The translations under genes and the position numbers were made by a program. Source: Ixodes scapularis (lineage: Eukaryota; Arthropoda; Arachnida; Ixodida; Ixodidae). From it: a stretch of DNA of 64,000 nt. Where the stretch lies: contig NW_024609857.1 of assembly GCF_016920785.2 (NCBI RefSeq), positions 191,593,027-191,657,026 of the forward strand. Reading direction: 5' to 3'. Below the pieces are notes generated by a model, which was not told the DNA's origin, did not search any database, and saw only the letters and a list, made by a program, of their open reading frames with translations. Positions 22,807 through 32,755 of the stretch are shown here, piece after piece; position 1 is the first letter of the stretch; every line of letters starts with the position of its first letter.

Positions 22807-22980
22807 CAATGTCGATATCGTAGTCATTCTTATTAACATAAATTACTGCATTCTTAAAACTTGTTTTATGTTTTGTTCTTGTACCTGCCTTCTTAACACA
22901 CTCTCCTATGCAATGTCCCCGTGTTTTTCAGGGTATTTGGAATAAAACAAAATAAATAAAGTACCTGTTCAATCCAGGCA

Positions 22981-23740
22981 CTCAAAAGTGTAATTTTAGA
23001 GTTTAGGCAGCGCTTGACGCATAGAACTGCATATTACACCCCGTGTTTTTAAGTATCTTGATAAAGATGTCAAAGTTTGTCATATGGCAGAAAAATGAGA
23101 CTTTTCTTTAAGAACTATTACTATTAAATTGCCTATTTTTGTGGTTGTCTGCGGCCGCCAAGTGTAACAATTTCAATTAAAATGTTATAAAGTAGAAATA
23201 ATCAAAAATAAATGCAAACTGTCTACTGTAGCTAGTATAGCAAATGTAAGTGAAATGATATTGTCTGTGGGATAGGGCACATGGTTCTATCAAAGTCGCG
23301 ACCGATGCCATCTGCAAAACTTCCAAGTTCCGTTGCTTGCTCGATTTTATTTATTCACAAAACTTCCCAGAACACTTACATTTTTTAATTTTTACACGCC
23401 GTCGTTTCTTTTTTTTTTTTTTTGTGAATTACAGTTTTTTCGGTTCGAAGGAACGCCTTCCCGCCTGCGCGTGTAGAGTCACTGCGGGACGTTTCGTTGG
23501 CGTTGTAAAACCGGTGAAACGGTTCAGGTTCAATCCCATACCGGCTGCAGCACTACGTCGGGGCAGTGAAGAGCGTTTGTTTGCATTAAGAAAATCACTG
23601 TCCGCGAGACACGATCGCGACCATTTCCGCCGTACTCTGCCGAGCGGGAGAATCTGGGGACCCTCGCTAGAGCGCTTCCAGCCGGTTCCGCCGCGAGAGG
23701 GCGAGCAACGAACGCAGTGTTGCGTTCGTTGTTCGTTGCT
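22981..23740. other. Unassigned DNA
   Basis: A 135-codon frame (23337-23744) begins in a poly-T translation and has no recognised domain. No splice-supported exon is evident. Confidence 0.45.
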
Positions 23741-23743
23741 TTA

Positions 23744-23904
23744 GGCCGTATTCCAAAATTTACTCGATCTTACTCCAGGGTAGGGACTTTGTACCTTGGC
23801 GTTCCAATACCTACCAGCGTCCGGCGCTTTTTAATCTATGTTGTCACGTGACACAACCCGCCGGAGTAACTCGGATTCATTTGGGTAAGATTTAGAACAC
23901 AGCC
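23744..23904. mobile_element. GGCCGTATTCC-ended MITE with TTA duplication
   Basis: The left end GGCCGTATTCCAAAATTTAC is inverted on the right as GTAAGATTTAGAACACAGCC. TTA is present immediately outside both ends (23741-23743 and 23905-23907). A 3-bp TTA duplication suits PIF/Harbinger-type insertion. 161 bp, non-coding. Confidence 0.65.
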
Positions 23905-24007
23905 TTAGTGTTGCGCAGGTACGCAAGACTAAAACTCTCTACTGTTAAGCCAAGAGCTCTTCTACGCGTACGTTTCGTAAAGCCGCATTGCGAATACGGA
24001 ATTCGCA

Positions 24008-24275
24008 GCGAGATATTTTAGTGGCGCCCTCCTACGGTTTCCCCTTGTGACGTCATTACCTTGCAAACAACAAGTTCGATGGTGTTTGTAAGTAGCATGG
24101 TGGAAGCTTGAAATCATTGCGCTCTCAAAGGAACACTACCAACACCGTCAAAGCTAAAGTTTTTTCAGTCCTCTTATTTCCGTCGATGATAAATCTTTTT
24201 CTGACGTCATAGTCAGCGTTTGGCCAATCGTGGAAGGCCGACCAAAGCGACGCTTTCGGTCGCGCACGTCGCCAA
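24008..24275 (+). mobile_element. Single arm of the GAGATGTTTTGGTGGCGCC foldback family
   Basis: The order GCGAGATATTTTAGTGGCGC, TGTGACGTCATTACCTTGC, AACAACAAGTTCGATGG, GAAATCATTGCGCTC, TCTGACGTCATAGTCAGCG, GACGCTTTCGGTCGCGCACG is shared with 25481-25762, 63462-63697 and (inverted) 25925-26213. Here only one arm is present, so it is either truncated or recombined. Contains TGACGTCA words. Confidence 0.65.
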
Positions 24276-24850
24276 TACTAAAACCTCACAAACGACAGAG
24301 TAGGATCTGCGGAGGCGCCTGAAGCATGCTCGAAGCAAGTTTGCTTCATGCCTGCTTCGAGCACGCGTGGAGGGAGTGTTTGTACGACCGGCATTATGGG
24401 ACAGTTGTACAAGTAAGACGTCAGACAATGTTTGCAGACTGTCTTTTGTACGATGTATTAGCAGGTGTGGCCGCGGATTTGCGCCGAACGGCATTTGCGA
24501 GGTGCAGTACGACGATACAAAAACCCTCCGTTATATGCTTTTCTCGGTGATAGGTTGGGACAGCGTCATACATCATCGCGCCGCCAACAAGGATTTCTTT
24601 TCATGGGCGTCACATCTCTCGAAAGAACGAATCAATCTCCTCTCCAGTAGAGCTCTGCAATCGCAGAATTGCCACCGAGTTTGTTTTATGCTTGTGGAGA
24701 GAGTTGACCTAAATAGAACTGGGCTAGAGCGGGAGATCGATGGATAGACCAAGAACATCGGACGCTGCCAGCTCACCGCTTGTGCTCCCTCGCAATGCGA
24801 GAAGCGTTCGATAGCAAACACTATTTTCCTGGGGCCCTATGTTGCGCTTT
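24276..24850. other. Unassigned GC-balanced DNA
   Basis: Contains the short palindrome GCATGCTCGAAGCAAG/CTTGCTTCATGC-like structure near 24325-24365 and a few frames up to 126 codons without known domains. Nothing more is supported. Confidence 0.4.
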
Positions 24851-25091
24851 TTGGGCTCCCACGCCGACTAGGGAGAAGGAGGTGACGTCAACAACGCAGC
24901 AAACGCAGGTTGGATGTTGATTGGTGAGAGTCGCAGATGACGAATTTTCTCAGAAGGAAACAGAGAAAAAAGTGAGCTTTGTTTTCTTCTGCGGAAATTC
25001 GTCATCAGCGACTCTCACTAATCAACACCCGAAATGCGTTTGCTGCGTTGTTGACGTCACTTCCTTCTCCCTAGTCGCCGTGGGAGTTCAA
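24851..25091. mobile_element. CTCCCACGSCGACTAGGG foldback element
   Basis: Arms of about 100 bp are inverted: left GGGCTCCCACGCCGACTAGG ... GAGGTGACGTCAACAACGCA, right TGCGTTGTTGACGTCACTTC ... CTAGTCGCCGTGGGAGTTC. They are separated by a short A-rich loop. Each arm contains TGACGTCA and a TTGATTGGTGAGAGTCGC / GCGACTCTCACTAATCAA block. Non-coding foldback MITE. Confidence 0.7.
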
Positions 25092-25274
25092 GAAGTGCAA
25101 CGTACGGCCCCTGATGTACCGTCAGGTAGCAAGAATACTGGGGGCATTGATCGGCGTCTACGAGGTGCTGTAAACAATAAAGTATATCACGTCGTCTAAT
25201 TTCATTACGTAAACGTTCCGTAACGGTTCTGATATTTGTTACGGCGCACGTAATATTTCCCAACTATACACTGA

Positions 25275-25465
25275 TTCACACTGCACCGTTTTCTTACGCT
25301 ACGTTACATTAAGAGAGCTTACGTACAAGTCGCCGGGACGCATGTGCTTCATACTGAGCATGTCTAGCAGTTCAAGGAGAAGGCATGACACGCGACATTC
25401 GAGACACGAATGTTTCGGTTACTTATACGTAGCGTAACTTAACGTAAGAAAATGGGGCAATATGA
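25275..25465. mobile_element. TTTTCTTACG foldback element
   Basis: GCACCGTTTTCTTACGCTAC at the left and CGTAAGAAAATGGGGC at the right are inverted, with further TACGTTAC/GTAGCGTAAC pairs inside. 190 bp, non-coding; the ends are approximate. Confidence 0.5.
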
Positions 25466-25480
25466 ATGCAACCTACTTGG

Positions 25481-26213
25481 TATTAGTGGCGAGATGTTTT
25501 GGTGGCGGCCTCCTATGGTTCCCCCTTGTGACGTCATTACCTTGCAAACAACAAGTTCGATGGTGTTTGTAAATAGCATGGTGGAAGCTTGAAATCATTG
25601 CGCTCTCAAAGGAACGCTGCCAACACCGCACCGTCGAAATTAGTTCTTTCATTCCTCTTATTTGCGCCGATGATAAATACTTTTCTGACGTCATAGTCAG
25701 CGTTCGGCCAATCATGGAAGGCCAACCACAGCGACGCTTTCGGTCGCGCACGTCGCCAATAGGTTATAGACACTCGAAAGCGGTGCGCCGCGACTGGTGC
25801 CCCATGCATCTGTGCAAGCACGTGAAGCGTGCGCGTGAGTGTACCTTCGGCGAGCGTGCATTTGCACGGACTCGTCTGCACGAGCCGAGACATATCGCAG
25901 CGGCCTATCGCCCTACTTGCCATCGTCTATACGTCTATTGGCGACGTGAGCGATCAAAAGCGTCGCTGTGGTCGGCCCACCACCATTGGCCGAATGCTGA
26001 CTATGACGTCAGCAAAGGATGTCTCATCGACGGAAATAAGAGGAATGTAAGAACTTCAATTTGGACGGTGTTGGCAGTCTTGCTTTGAGAGCGCTATGAT
26101 TTCAGGCTTCCGCCGTGCCCATTACAAACACCGTCGAACTTGTTGTTCACAAGGTGATGACGTCACGAAAGGTAACCGAACGAGGGCGCCACCGAAACAT
26201 CTCACCGCTAATA
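25481..26213. mobile_element. Two-armed GAGATGTTTTGGTGG foldback element
   Basis: The left arm (25481-25762) starts TATTAGTGGCGAGATGTTTT and the right arm (25925-26213) is its inverse, ending ACATCTCACCGCTAATA. The arms are about 280 bp and enclose a 160-bp middle. Both carry TCTGACGTCATAGTCAGC and the TTTCGGTCGCGCACGTCGCC block. This is the complete form of the family that occurs as solo arms at 24008-24275 and 63462-63697. The frames on both strands (such as VSITYWRRARPKASLW) are translations of the repeat. Confidence 0.7.
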
Positions 26214-26406
26214 GGAAGTATTCACTGGCGGCCATAGCTGCGTGCACGACTGCTGAGCGCGTGCTGATGGCGAGCTTCCACAGTTCTTTTGCAACGTGCA
26301 TTTCGCACCCACAAGATTGGCGGTCTTAGCAGCCTATTAATGTGGGCTTGTTCAGAGCATGCGCTCTAGACATCACCCACAAATATGGCGTCCGGTGAAT
26401 ACTCCT
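26214..26406 (+). mobile_element. GGAAGTATTCACTGGC MITE, first of twin copies
   Basis: The ends GGAAGTATTCACTGGCGGCC and (inverted) GGCGTCCGGTGAATACTCCT border a 193-bp unit flanked by TA. It is directly followed, after TATA, by a second copy of the same length and orientation. Unit landmarks are GCTGAGCGCGTGCTGAxGGC and GGTCTTAGCAGxCTATTAAT. Confidence 0.7.
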
Positions 26407-26410
26407 TATA

Positions 26411-26603
26411 GGGAGTATTCACTAACGGCCATATCCGTGTGCGCTGCTGCTGAGCGCGTGCTGACGGCGAGCTTCCGCAGTCCTTTTGGAGCGTGCATCT
26501 AGCACCATCAAGGTTGCTGGTCTTAGCAGGCTATTAATGTGAGCTCGTTCTGAGCATCCGCTCTAAACATTTACCTCAAACATGGCGTCCAGTGAATACC
26601 TCC
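26411..26603 (+). mobile_element. GGGAGTATTCACTAAC MITE, second of twin copies
   Basis: This 193-bp copy matches 26214-26406 along its whole length with scattered substitutions. It ends GGCGTCCAGTGAATACCTCC followed by TATA. The head-to-tail pair shares the central TATA, as expected if one copy inserted into the TA flank of the other, or from tandem duplication. Confidence 0.7.
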
Positions 26604-27701
26604 TATACTTGGGGCTTTGGGACTTTTATTTTAGCAATGAAACCAAAACTATGAGTACCCGTGCGCTCGTGCACATTGAGCCCCTCCGATCGCAGCTGTG
26701 CTCGCGCGGTCTTCACTTATTTGGAAGTGCCAGAAAAAGTTGTCTCTGAATATACCAAAAAGAGTAAAAAAGAAAGAAGGATCTGAGTCTAGACTCGAAA
26801 TGTCTCCCTTGACATTGATACCCGAAACGACATTCGAAATAAAGGCCGTCCACATATTGCCTCGTCTGCAAGCTAGAGCGAGATATTTCTAAGGCCTTTC
26901 AGAGATATCAGTAAAATTAATTTTTTTTGTCTTGTCTTAAGTAAAGTAAGACACTGCACAAAGTAATCTAAAAAAAAAGAGAAAAAAAAGGCTAAGGACG
27001 ACAAGCTTTTGCTACGGATCGCGTCATGCGTGAGGCCGCGGCTTCATTAAATTCCCTTGGGAAATAAACGAAGATGGGAGATTCCGAGAAATTTGTCTGA
27101 GTTGCACGAGCCTATCGCTCTTTCACGACTGCTGAACTGTTCTGCTCTCTTGGGAGCAATACAACGCAGGTGTCCACAAATACACAGCAGACAGCGGAAA
27201 GACGATGGACGGACGCCGGCTAGAAACAGCAGCAAACAACGCAATTAACTCTAGATCCGTGTTCTGAATAGAAGGTAGAAGAACAACCCTGCCATCTACT
27301 CAGCATTTGGAGATAAGAAGATTATAAAGATTCGCGCAGGCTACAATTCTTCACATATAATATAGTTAATAGGCTCATTCGATGTACCTGCACTAGCTAG
27401 CCTGCACCGGTGCAGAAAACTGTGGCCGCGTTGATGAAAAGTGCAGGGCTATGCACTTCCCGTTGTGCTTTCAAACAGCCTGCACTTGAAAATCGAGTAC
27501 GGCGGCCTGCACCCAGTGCACCTGGTGTACGAGTTGGAGGTAAATCGAGCGTACCTACTATAAAGTTACCGTGGAAATAAGTTTTTGTTAAAATTTCCCA
27601 AATGTAGACCGCCATGCCTAGAAGGATGTAGAACCAGGAGCTTTGTTTCGTATGAGTAATATGATAGAATAAAAAAATATGAAAACATTTTTATGCCGAA
27701 T
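26604..27701. other. Unassigned DNA
   Basis: No domain-bearing frame. Near 27400-27535 there are repeated GTGCAGG/CCTGCAC words that could form short hairpins. Otherwise nothing is recognised. Confidence 0.4.
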
Positions 27702-28209
27702 TAGAGCGCAGTTCTTGAGGAGGAGGAGGGGAGTGTACGGAGGAGAGGGTCACGTGTGACGTGACATCACGAGGGTAAAGCTTTCCCGCTAAATGTGACG
27801 TAACACGTAACGACACATCTGACGTCATACGTGACGTCAGGTCTGACGTCAGGCGTGACATCACGTGTGACGTTACGAGGGTAAAAATTTCCCGCTAAAT
27901 TTGGCGGGAACCTTTTCCGATAAAATTAGGGGAAAATTTTCCCGCTAAATGTAGCGGAAAATGTTTCCACTAAATTTAGCGGGAAATATTTCCGGGTTGA
28001 GTGGCGTCACATGTGTTGTCATGAGGGTAAAATTTCCCCACTATATTTAGCGGATGAATTTCCCGCCAAATTTAGTGGAAACATTTTGCCGTCATGACGT
28101 CATGTGTAACGTCATTATGGGAAACGTCCCATAATGCAATACGTGGTTACGTCGACTGCGACGGAGACGCCGCTCAGGCCGGAAACGAGCGTCTAATAGC
28201 TGCGCTCCA
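27702..28209 (-). mobile_element. GAGCGCAGC-family element with CRE and E2F-like arrays
   Basis: Inverted relative to the 1197-1722 copy: it starts TAGAGCGCAGTTCTTGAGG and ends GGAAACGAGCGTCTAATAGC then TGCGCTC. The left half is a GTGACGT/TGACGTCA/ACACGT array. The right half has repeated TTTCCCGCTAAATTTAGCGG-type palindromes. A CCATAATGCAATACGTGGTT block precedes the CCGCTCAGGCCGG end, matching GCATTATGGGACGTTTCC in the 28624 copy. Confidence 0.6.
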
Positions 28210-28248
28210 CAAAATGAAAGACGTTTACGAATCTCTGTAATGCGAAAC

Positions 28249-28593
28249 TAGAGCAGAGCTCTTGGGGAGGAGAAGGGGAGGCCACAGAGGGGAAGGTATG
28301 CCCCTCCTACTCCTCCCTCCCCTCCCCTCCCCTCCTCTTCTCCTGCCGCTGAATATGTTCATGGGTGACGTGACACGAGGTCGTGGCGTTATTTTCCCCG
28401 CTAAATTTAGGGGAGAAACAAATTTAATGTTGAGGTCACGTGACGTCAATTTCTCCGCTAAATTTAGCGGTAAACTTTTCCTGCTAACTTTAGCGCGGAA
28501 ACGTCCCATAATGCATCGAGCACGGTTACGCGACGCCGACGGCAATGCCGACGCCACTCAACCCGGAAACGGGCGCCTAAGAACAACGCTCGA
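28249..28593 (-). mobile_element. GAGCGCAGC-family element, shorter copy
   Basis: Starts TAGAGCAGAGCTCTTGGGG and a GGGAGG/CCTCCC-rich stretch. It contains GCTAAATTTAGCGG palindromes, a GTCACGTGACGTCA word and the CATAATGCAT block, and ends CAACCCGGAAACGGGCGCC then TAAGAACAACGCTC. The frames over it are low-complexity. Confidence 0.6.
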
Positions 28594-28623
28594 AAAATAA
28601 GAGCACGATATTTGCTACGTTTC

Positions 28624-28860
28624 AGAGCGCTGCTCTTAGGCACCCGTTTCCGGGTTGAGCGGCGTCGGCGTCGGCGTCGGCGTGGGAATCGGCGTAACCC
28701 CGCGTTGCATTATGGGACGTTTCCCCGTTAAAGCTAGCGCAGAAACGTTTTCCCTCTAAGTGTAGCGGAAATTTCCCGCTAAATGGGAGGGGAGCAGGAG
28801 AGGAGGAGGGTAGGGTATGGAGGGGGAGGGGGGCATACCCTCCGCAAATGCTTTAATAGG
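28624..28860 (+). mobile_element. GAGCGCTGC-family element, right-truncated
   Basis: Begins AGAGCGCTGCTCTTAGGCAC, CCGTTTCCGGGTTGAGCGGC and a GGCGTC repeat. It then has GCATTATGGGACGTTTCCCC and a TTTCCCGCTAAAT word, and ends in a GGAGGGGGAGG-rich stretch without the expected inverted terminus. It lies 30 bp from the previous copy in the opposite orientation. Confidence 0.55.
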
Positions 28861-29541
28861 GGGAATACATTCCACTCTTCGAAAATGCAATAGCCTCAGC
28901 GCGGACAGGTTTTCTGGCCTTGGCGAGAGCCATCTGTGGTCGGGGAGGTCTCGGCTTTCGAGCGAAAAATGATGATGATGATGATGGTGGGTCTTGATAT
29001 TGAGGCTGGCTTTTTCCTTGAAAGGCAGTGTCCGGTGAGTGCGTCGCTGGTCGTTCGAATGTGTCTTTTTATTTATCTTATTTTATTTATACATGTATAC
29101 GCGTATAAATAAAGAACACACCGACGATAACGTTGAGGGGATGACACACCGGGCGACACCGGTGCCTCAATCTGAGCCCTGGACCTCGGTTCCTCGGAGG
29201 CGGCAGCTTCTACTTTGACTGGGCTACCTCCTCGGAGCCTGATGCTTCGACCCCAGTGGACCCTAGTGGACTCCACTGAGCAACAGCGCCATCATGTTTC
29301 TGGGGCTCCTTCATGCACCGGTCGAACGGCGTGCCAGATCCCCATGGCTCGCTGCTGACCAGCCCAACCGGCCTCCACAAAATCTGGAGTTCTACTGCCA
29401 TCCTCCTCAATAGAACCATCAGAGAAAAAAGCGCCATCTGTCGTACGCAACGGCAACTAGTGAAAGCCGCCGTGTTGCAGGATAGTGCGCGCCGCTGCAT
29501 ACGTTACGTAGGCCGTCGACGCTAGTCAATTCCTCCCCACG
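28861..29541. other. Unassigned DNA with (GAT)n tract
   Basis: A short GATGAT microsatellite lies at about 28968-28988. Frames across 29073-29520 have no recognisable domain. This stretch should contain the left end of the ISL2EU-type transposon that starts coding at 29542, but no terminal repeat matching the right side could be identified. Confidence 0.4.
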
Positions 29542-32500
29542 ATGCCAACGTACTGCTGCGTACCCCTCTGTAAGCAGAGTGGGTATCTGGACAAGTCTGG
29601 CATTAAGGTACGTATTTGTAAATGTACTCGTTATCGGTTGACGGGCGTCGGTCTGGTGGGGATGTTCAGCAGCGCAGCCGCGCAAACATTTCCCTGCTGA
29701 AGTACAAGAACGGAACACGAACCGTTCCCACGCTACGCTGCTTGGGTGTTTGAGTCCGGTGTTTTTAATCTCACTTTGTTACGTTTGGACGTAGAGTTTT
29801 CAAGTTTCAGCTAGTTTGAAGAAATCAAAGCGTCAAATACAAATATAATGTTGTTCGTGGTATCGCTTGTGGACGTGACAGCTTCGCGAGCGCCTAGCTT
29901 CAGGTATGCACGAGCTCGCGGTGCTTCCAACTTGCGCGTGTAAATTGTATGTTAGGTACGCATGAAGCCATACGACCTGACGCTTTAACCTGCCTGTAGC
30001 GCACACATCTGTGCAGCGCATGCTTTATGCAAATCAACATGCACGCGCTTGCAACTTCTGCTTCACTGCAAAGTTTGCTGCTCTACATGTCAACTCCAAA
30101 ATCTCCCTCAAGAAAAAGGGACTCGACCTATCTAGTAGAAACTTGCGTCGAATGTGTCTTTTACTGATTGAATTTGCGCATTGAAATTTTAAGTCTTAAT
30201 TCCAAGTACAAAACAACAACAAAAAAAATGCCCCCAAAAGGTCCGTTTTTTTATTTGTTTTGCAGTAGAGGTTTAGATTTTTATTGAGTAAATGGGACAA
30301 GTATGTATTTGAGGCAAGTTTCAACTTGATACTCAGTTGCGGATTTCTGATGGGCCATTATTTGAAGCTTTGTAACTTTAATTTTGAGACACTCAAAAAT
30401 AAGTGGCTCAATGTGTCAAGTTCAAACTTACCTCGAATACGTAGTTTACTAGTCCCATTTACAGAACTTACCTCAAATACATATTTTACTAGTCTCATTG
30501 ACACATTAAAATTTCAAGTGTCTACTTTAATACAATAAAAATTTAAAATAAAAAAAACTTACCCATTTTAAAGCATGGGTTATTTTTTGTATCTAAAATC
30601 TAGACTTAAAAATTTTAATCCATAAATCCGACCAGTAAAATATGCATTCGAGGTAAGCCTCTACTGGATACGTCGAGTCCCTGATTTTTGTAGGCGATTT
30701 TATGTCGAAACTTTATTTTGGAGTACCCTGTACAGCAACTTGAAGTTTTATTTGTTTTTGTAATATTTATTGTACACAATCTTTGTCATACATGAAACCC
30801 GTGATTGCTGTGTACTAACGATGGCTCGTGCGGGTCTACGTATTTGAACACGAAGAAGCAATCTGCAGAAATTTGTGAGGGCCGGGGCGAGCGGTGGCGG
30901 GTTTTTGGAAGTCGTCTAAATGTAGAAGTCCCATAATCCCGCTAAAACCACCCAGCTAAATTAGAGTGGTACTTGCATTTTAATAACATTTAATTTTTTA
31001 TTTGCAAATTTCATTTCATAGATTCTCAAAGAACACTGAGAACTACAAAAGATGGATAGCCGCCATAAAACGAGATGAAGGGAGGCAATTTCAAGTTTCA
31101 TCAGCTACGAAGGTATGCTCGAGGCATTTCCTTCCTGAAGACTTTCTCCCGAACGTGGCAAGTGGATTGAAGCTACTTCGCGACAATCCTGTACCATCTC
31201 TGTTCAGCTTCAAGAAGCCAAAACAGCGGCGTTGTGCTCCTCGGGCAAGAGTACCACCACCCGTTCCTTCGCAACCAAACACTCCTGCGGAACACTTCCC
31301 TGTAGGAGGTAGCCAGAGTGACGATTCAGAGTCACCGGTCCTCGTGGACCTACCGCCGTCAACTTCAGCTCAGACAGAATGTGCATGCACATGCAACCTT
31401 GCAGCAAAAGTTGCCGGCCTTGAAGAAGAACTTGTGAAGCACAAAGAAGAGATAAGAAAACAACAGATAGAAATCAATGCGAGCAGAGCTCTACTGAAAG
31501 AGAGAAGCGATCAAGTCCACAAGCTTCGTTCGGACTTGGAACACGTCTCCATCAAGCACAGGAAGCTGCAGGAAGAAAGCTGTGGCTTTGGCATTCAAAA
31601 GTTCCAGTCAAGTAATGTCGATGTCCAATTCTACACGGGACTCCCATCATACGCCCACTTCCAAGAACTTTTGAAATTTGTTGAACCTGGGAATAAAGGG
31701 GAAAACATCATCTACTGGAAGAGTACTGCGACACCAGAAGACGAAAAGAGGGGACGACCTCAGAAACTTTCAATTGAAGACCAGCTGTTTCTGGTCCTTG
31801 TAAAGCTGAGGGTAGGACTTTTCCATAACACCTGGGTCATCTGTTCAATGTTTCAGAGACCACAATATCCAGAGTGTTCCTTACTTGGATGAGTTTTCTC
31901 TACCTGCGTCTGACTGAACTGCCACTGTGGCTCCCAAGGGACGTCGTGGACACCCTCATGCCAGCCACGTTCAAAGACAAATATCGCTCTACGCGAGTGA
32001 TCATTGATGCTACTGAGCTGCGGTGCGAGGTATCTAGCTCACTAGTCACACAGTCTGGAACATGCTCTTATTACAAGTCGGCAAATGCCTTTAAGGGTCT
32101 CGTGGGCATATCGCCAAATGGACAACTGACATTTGTCTAAGAACTATTTATGGGCTCAGTCTCGGACCGTGAAGCGGTCGTCAAGAGTGGATTCTTAGAA
32201 AGGCCATTTGAGTTCGGAGATGCTGTGATGGCCGGCAAAGGCTTTAAGATTCAAGATCTCCTAGAAAAGAAGGGAGTTCTCTTGAACATTCCTCCCTTCC
32301 TAACAAAGGGTCAGTTTCCAACTGCAGACGTCCAGGAAACGCAGGACATTGCGTCTCGTCGGATCCATGTGGAACGAAGGATCCAAAGGATTAAGACATT
32401 CCACATTCTGGACCTCCCGATAGCCATCTCCCTGGCCCCTATTGCCAATCAGATATGGACGGTCTGCGCCATTCTATCAAACATGCGGTCACCTCTGATG

Positions 32501-32755
32501 AGGTACTCCGAGTACCACAGAGCAAGCAGGACAAAACATCGGAACGACTGGACAAGAGAACTGTCAGGAGACAGTCAGTCGATACCCTGCCAGAGCTTCA
32601 AGAAAGCTCAAGCTGCCACGCTACTGGAACTGATAGACGAACTGTTGAAAGTGTTTGAACATCATTTGTATTTCATTTTTACCTTCTTTCTTTTTCACAC
32701 CACGCCTAAGATGTTTGCTTCAATCATTAAGGTAGGGGAGAATGATGTGTTTTGA
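29542..32755 (+). pseudogene. THAP-domain DDE transposase of ISL2EU type, decayed
   Basis: Transposase of a cut-and-paste transposon, in two exons. Exon 1 (29542-29607) encodes MPTYCCVPLCKQSG with the first C-x4-C pair of a THAP zinc finger and ends at AAG/GTACGT. Exon 2 resumes at 31008 with ISFHRF, then KVCSRHF (C-x2-H) and NPVPSLF, completing a roughly 85-residue DNA-binding THAP domain. Next comes a Pro/Ser-rich linker, a coiled coil (about residues 150-215), and a DDE_Tnp_4-type core with D at 32006 (IIDATE), D at 32165 (SDREA) and E at 32372 (HVERRI). Lesions: the exon 2 acceptor reads AA instead of AG at 31006-31007, a one-base frameshift falls near 31829-31836, and TAA interrupts the core at 32138. 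The coding stretch from 32150 on is open to 32755, and an AATAAA lies at 32826. The minus-strand YqaJ gene at 34871-42888 faces it. Confidence 0.85.
30086..30730. mobile_element. CAGGGTACTCC foldback MITE in the transposase intron
   Basis: The left arm CATGTCAACTCCAAAATC and the inverted right arm (reading CAGGGTACTCCAAAATA) are flanked by TA on both sides. The pairing continues for over 150 bp (GGGACTCGACxTATCxAGTA; TTTTACTGxTxGxATTT). Subrepeats TTACCTCxAATAC occur twice more inside. It lies wholly within the 29608-31007 intron. Confidence 0.65.

Larger units (their letters stand above)
21450..22980 (+). pseudogene. Decayed CR1/jockey-type LINE, reverse transcriptase to 3' tail
   Basis: Following shifted frames, the plus strand shows reverse transcriptase fragments in order: a GDD..CSLN / RLISLTNISC block equivalent to NYRPISLT, EHIMSSHL, a degraded HGFRKTFSCETQLL region, ADYIFLDF...FDKV, and VTCGVPQ.FVLGALLF near 22000. 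The C-terminal tail (FKPRTxxxWNHL) appears at 22425-22500, and a 3' end with AATAAAACAAAATAAATAAA lies near 22940-22970. Many stops and frameshifts make it dead. A palindromic repeat (about 22090-22330) and a MITE (22504-22806) interrupt it. Such elements encode an endonuclease plus reverse transcriptase for target-primed copying. Confidence 0.7.

Noticed and set aside
25606..26088. Paired long frames (VSITYWRRARPKASLW / RHSKAVRR...)
   Set aside because: Both are translations of the inverted arms of a foldback element; the same peptides recur at 63320-63778.
29210..29500. Minus-strand 96-codon frame just before the transposase
   Set aside because: No domain, no splice signals, and it lies where the transposon end should be.
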